Below are positions 8,911 through 10,089 of a DNA stretch of 10,089 bases, piece by piece; position 1 is the stretch's first letter; each line of letters opens with the position of its first letter. The notes under the pieces were generated by a model, which was given only the letters and a program-made list of their open reading frames with translations, searched no databases and had not been told where the DNA came from. Made by a program: the position numbers and the translations under genes. The DNA lies in assembly GCA_009602725.1 (NCBI GenBank), contig WELB01000284.1, forward strand, positions 132,901 to 142,989, written 5' to 3'. This stretch comes from Spirogloea muscicola (lineage: Eukaryota; Streptophyta; Zygnematophyceae; Spirogloeales; Spirogloeaceae).

Positions 8911-8943
8911 CCCAAACCAAACCCTAATCCTAAGCCCTACCCA
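8911..8943 (+). repeat. Degenerate telomere-like CCCTAA sequence
   Basis: Imperfect units resembling the plant/algal telomere repeat (CCCTAAA) occur in a row: CCAAACCAAACCCTAATCC followed by TAAGCCCTACCC. Only one or two units are near perfect, so this could be a short interstitial telomeric remnant or chance C/A-rich sequence. It directly precedes the (GCC)n tract. Confidence 0.35.
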
Positions 8944-8946
8944 CCT

Positions 8947-9105
8947 TTGCCGGGCCGCCGCCGCCGCCGCCGCCGCCGCCGCAGACGCCGCCGCCGCAGA
9001 CGCCGGATTGCTTCCGCAGGGCGGTCTCTGCAGTCGCCGCAAGGCCGCCGGCGTCCGCAATTCGAGAGGCGCGGCTGGGCGTCGGCTGCTCGGCGCGGCC
9101 GCCAT
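8947..9105 (-). other. Possible Ala-rich first exon (unrecognised)
   Basis: On the minus strand an ATG at 9105 (context CAGCCATGGCG) opens a frame of about 50 codons. It begins MAAAPSSRRPAAPLELRTPA and ends in a poly-Ala run encoded by GCG/GGC repeats, then meets a possible donor (CAAAG|GTGGGT). The Ala/Arg/Pro-rich, acid-poor start resembles an algal organelle transit peptide. However, no downstream exon could be identified, and the (GGC)n repeat alone would produce most of this. It may be just simple sequence inside the DGAT2 intron. Confidence 0.2.
8954..8999. repeat. (GCC)n tract
   Basis: About nine GCC units run from 8954, followed by GCAGAC-interrupted GCC repeats to about 9000. Depending on frame and strand it reads as poly-Arg, poly-Ala or poly-Gly, so open frames across it are not evidence for a gene. 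Confidence 0.8.
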
Positions 9106-9133
9106 GGCTGGCCGCGGCTGCTAGCGCCGGGCC

Positions 9134-9134
9134 N

Positions 9135-9164
<30 letters not shown>
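9134..9164. repeat. Ambiguous base plus (GA)15 microsatellite
   Basis: A single N at 9134 is followed by fifteen GA units (9135-9164), then more purine-rich sequence. On the minus strand this is (CT)n within or just after the intron that follows the last recognised DGAT2 exon. The N at the edge of the tract shows the assembly is uncertain here; repeat length and even continuity may be wrong. Confidence 0.85.
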
Positions 9165-9169
<5 letters not shown>

Positions 9170-9216
9170 AGGAGAAGGAGCAAAAGAGGGGAAGGAGGGT
9201 GAGCAGGCAGGTTGAC

Positions 9217-10013
9217 CTCAGTGTCGGGGTTCATGACAAGGCACTCAGTAACACCGCCAGGGATGACAACACATGAAATATGGCGCCTGAGGAGGTCGGC
9301 AAATGCACGCTTGGACACGGGCGAGAAGCCGAGCCACGTCCAAACGTGCCTCACAATTGGCACCCAGTCCAGCTGCAGCATGCCCCCCGCAACCGCCACC
9401 AGTGCTCGCAGTCGGCGGAGAGAGGAGAGCGGAGGGCCAGTTTGCATGGCAGCTTGCAGGAAAGCCTACGGAGAGGAGGGAGGGGAGGAGTCGCACGGCG
9501 GAGCTGCCAAGGCAGCGGATGTTGCGGAGGGGCACGAGCGGCGCGATACGGTTGAAGGCGAGGCACCCAAGCGGCAGCACGCTGTGCGGCTCCAGCCCGA
9601 TGACTGCGCCACCGCAGCTCACCAATGCCACCACGTCAGCACGGCCGCATGAAGAGCTATGAGAGGGAGTCAACGTGTGACAGCAGCGGCTGAGACGGAC
9701 CGTAGGTCTTGTCGGCGTCCAGCTGAGCATCTTCCTCAACGACGACAGAGACGGGGAAGTGGTCCTTGGCGTTGTCCACAATGAACCTGCAGTTCTGCCC
9801 GCCAGGCCCGTGAGCTGCCTGCAGGCGAGGCGGCCAACGATGTGGCTGGCGGCAGAGAGCGCAAGTGGGCGCCGCACCTGGCGAGCCTGAGGCCCGGGCC
9901 GAAGTCGGGGTCGACTGGGATGAAGATGGACGCGATGAGGAGCGCCAGCAGCCTACAGGAGGAGCCCCACATAGGAGGAGGCCCGCTCAGTGCAACGAAC
10001 AAGCGAGCAGTCG
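9217..10013 (-). CDS. DGAT2: Diacylglycerol acyltransferase type 2, partial
   Basis: DGAT2 joins an acyl-CoA to diacylglycerol to make triacylglycerol, in the ER membrane. Four minus-strand exons are visible: about 10013-9878 (5' edge uncertain), 9786-9701, 9603-9497 and 9372-9217. Joined in frame they give, in order, a hydrophobic segment with LLALLIASIFIPVDPDFG, then RLARFIVDNAKDHFPVSVVV, DADKTYVIGLEPHSVLPLG, CLGSSA, DWVPIVRHVWTWLGFSPVS and CVVIPGGVTECLVMN. These are the plant-type DGAT2 blocks, with the active-site motif EPHS (HPHG in animals), the RHxWTWLG block and the PGGxxE block. All introns are GT-AG. The N-terminal residues lie beyond position 10089 or in an unrecognised exon. The next expected block (like GFVRLA) and the whole C-terminal third are not found downstream, where the intron enters (CT)n and an N. 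Either the gene is truncated or the assembly is faulty. It is convergent with GGB. Confidence 0.9.
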
Positions 10014-10034
10014 CTGGGGAATGAGCTGGGCAGC

Positions 10035-10089
10035 AAGCAAGGGGAAGGAGATAGGGGGAGAGGAAGAGAGAGGGAGAGAGAGGGAGAGA
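10035..10089. repeat. Purine-rich (GA/GGGA) tract
   Basis: The end of the window is almost pure A/G on the plus strand. On the minus strand it is a CT-rich tract just before a CAG acceptor at about 10014-10020, as expected for the polypyrimidine part of the intron upstream of the first visible DGAT2 exon. Confidence 0.6.

Noticed and set aside
8899-9276. Plus-strand open frame starting KPKPNPNPKPYPPLPG then poly-Arg
   Set aside because: It is made by telomere-like, (GCC)n and (GA)n repeats and crosses the N; there is no gene structure or similarity.
9245-9877. 210-codon minus-strand open frame read as one protein
   Set aside because: Only the piece at 9497-9603 is real DGAT2 coding sequence in this frame. 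The rest is intron or another frame of exons 9786-9701 and 9372-9217.

Overview
This is a eukaryotic nuclear window with intron-rich genes, most likely from a green alga (chlorophyte or a relative). The evidence is short GT-AG introns of about 100-350 bp, frequent GCAG 3' splice sites, GC-rich exons beside less GC-rich introns, (GCC)n and (GA)n simple repeats, and plant-type protein families: a DGAT2 with the plant EPHSVLP block and a plant-like geranylgeranyltransferase beta subunit. The species assignment is inference.

Three genes are identified from protein-family knowledge and rebuilt exon by exon. (1) Positions 2000-3826, minus: U1-C, the zinc-finger protein of the U1 snRNP, complete in five exons (230 aa). 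Its start codon lies on an 8-nt coding piece. (2) Positions 4358-7848, plus: beta subunit of protein geranylgeranyltransferase type I, complete in eleven exons (436 aa). All three zinc ligands are present and there is an unusual acidic insertion of about 80 residues. (3) Positions about 9217-10013, minus: four exons from the N-terminal and central part of a type 2 diacylglycerol acyltransferase. Its 5' part runs off the window, and I could not find its C-terminal exons between 7849 and 9216, where the sequence carries an N next to a (GA)15 tract.

U1-C and the transferase are divergent, sharing about 530 bp that holds a triple TAGTTAA-type repeat. The transferase and DGAT2 are convergent. Positions 1-1999 have no gene I can support, but hold two copies of a diverged, two-part dispersed repeat and a strong G-quadruplex candidate on the plus strand. 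Positions 7849-8880 are 3' flank without a recognisable gene. Positions 8880-9165 are low complexity: telomere-like sequence, (GCC)n, (GA)n and one ambiguous base.

The three genes belong to unrelated housekeeping pathways (splicing, protein prenylation, triacylglycerol synthesis), and I see no new multi-gene system. The most interesting observations concern gene structure: many inferred 5' splice sites have a pyrimidine at +3, one intron is a likely GC-AG intron, the U1-C gene has a tiny first coding exon behind an upstream ORF, the transferase has an insertion, and the DGAT2 gene appears interrupted.
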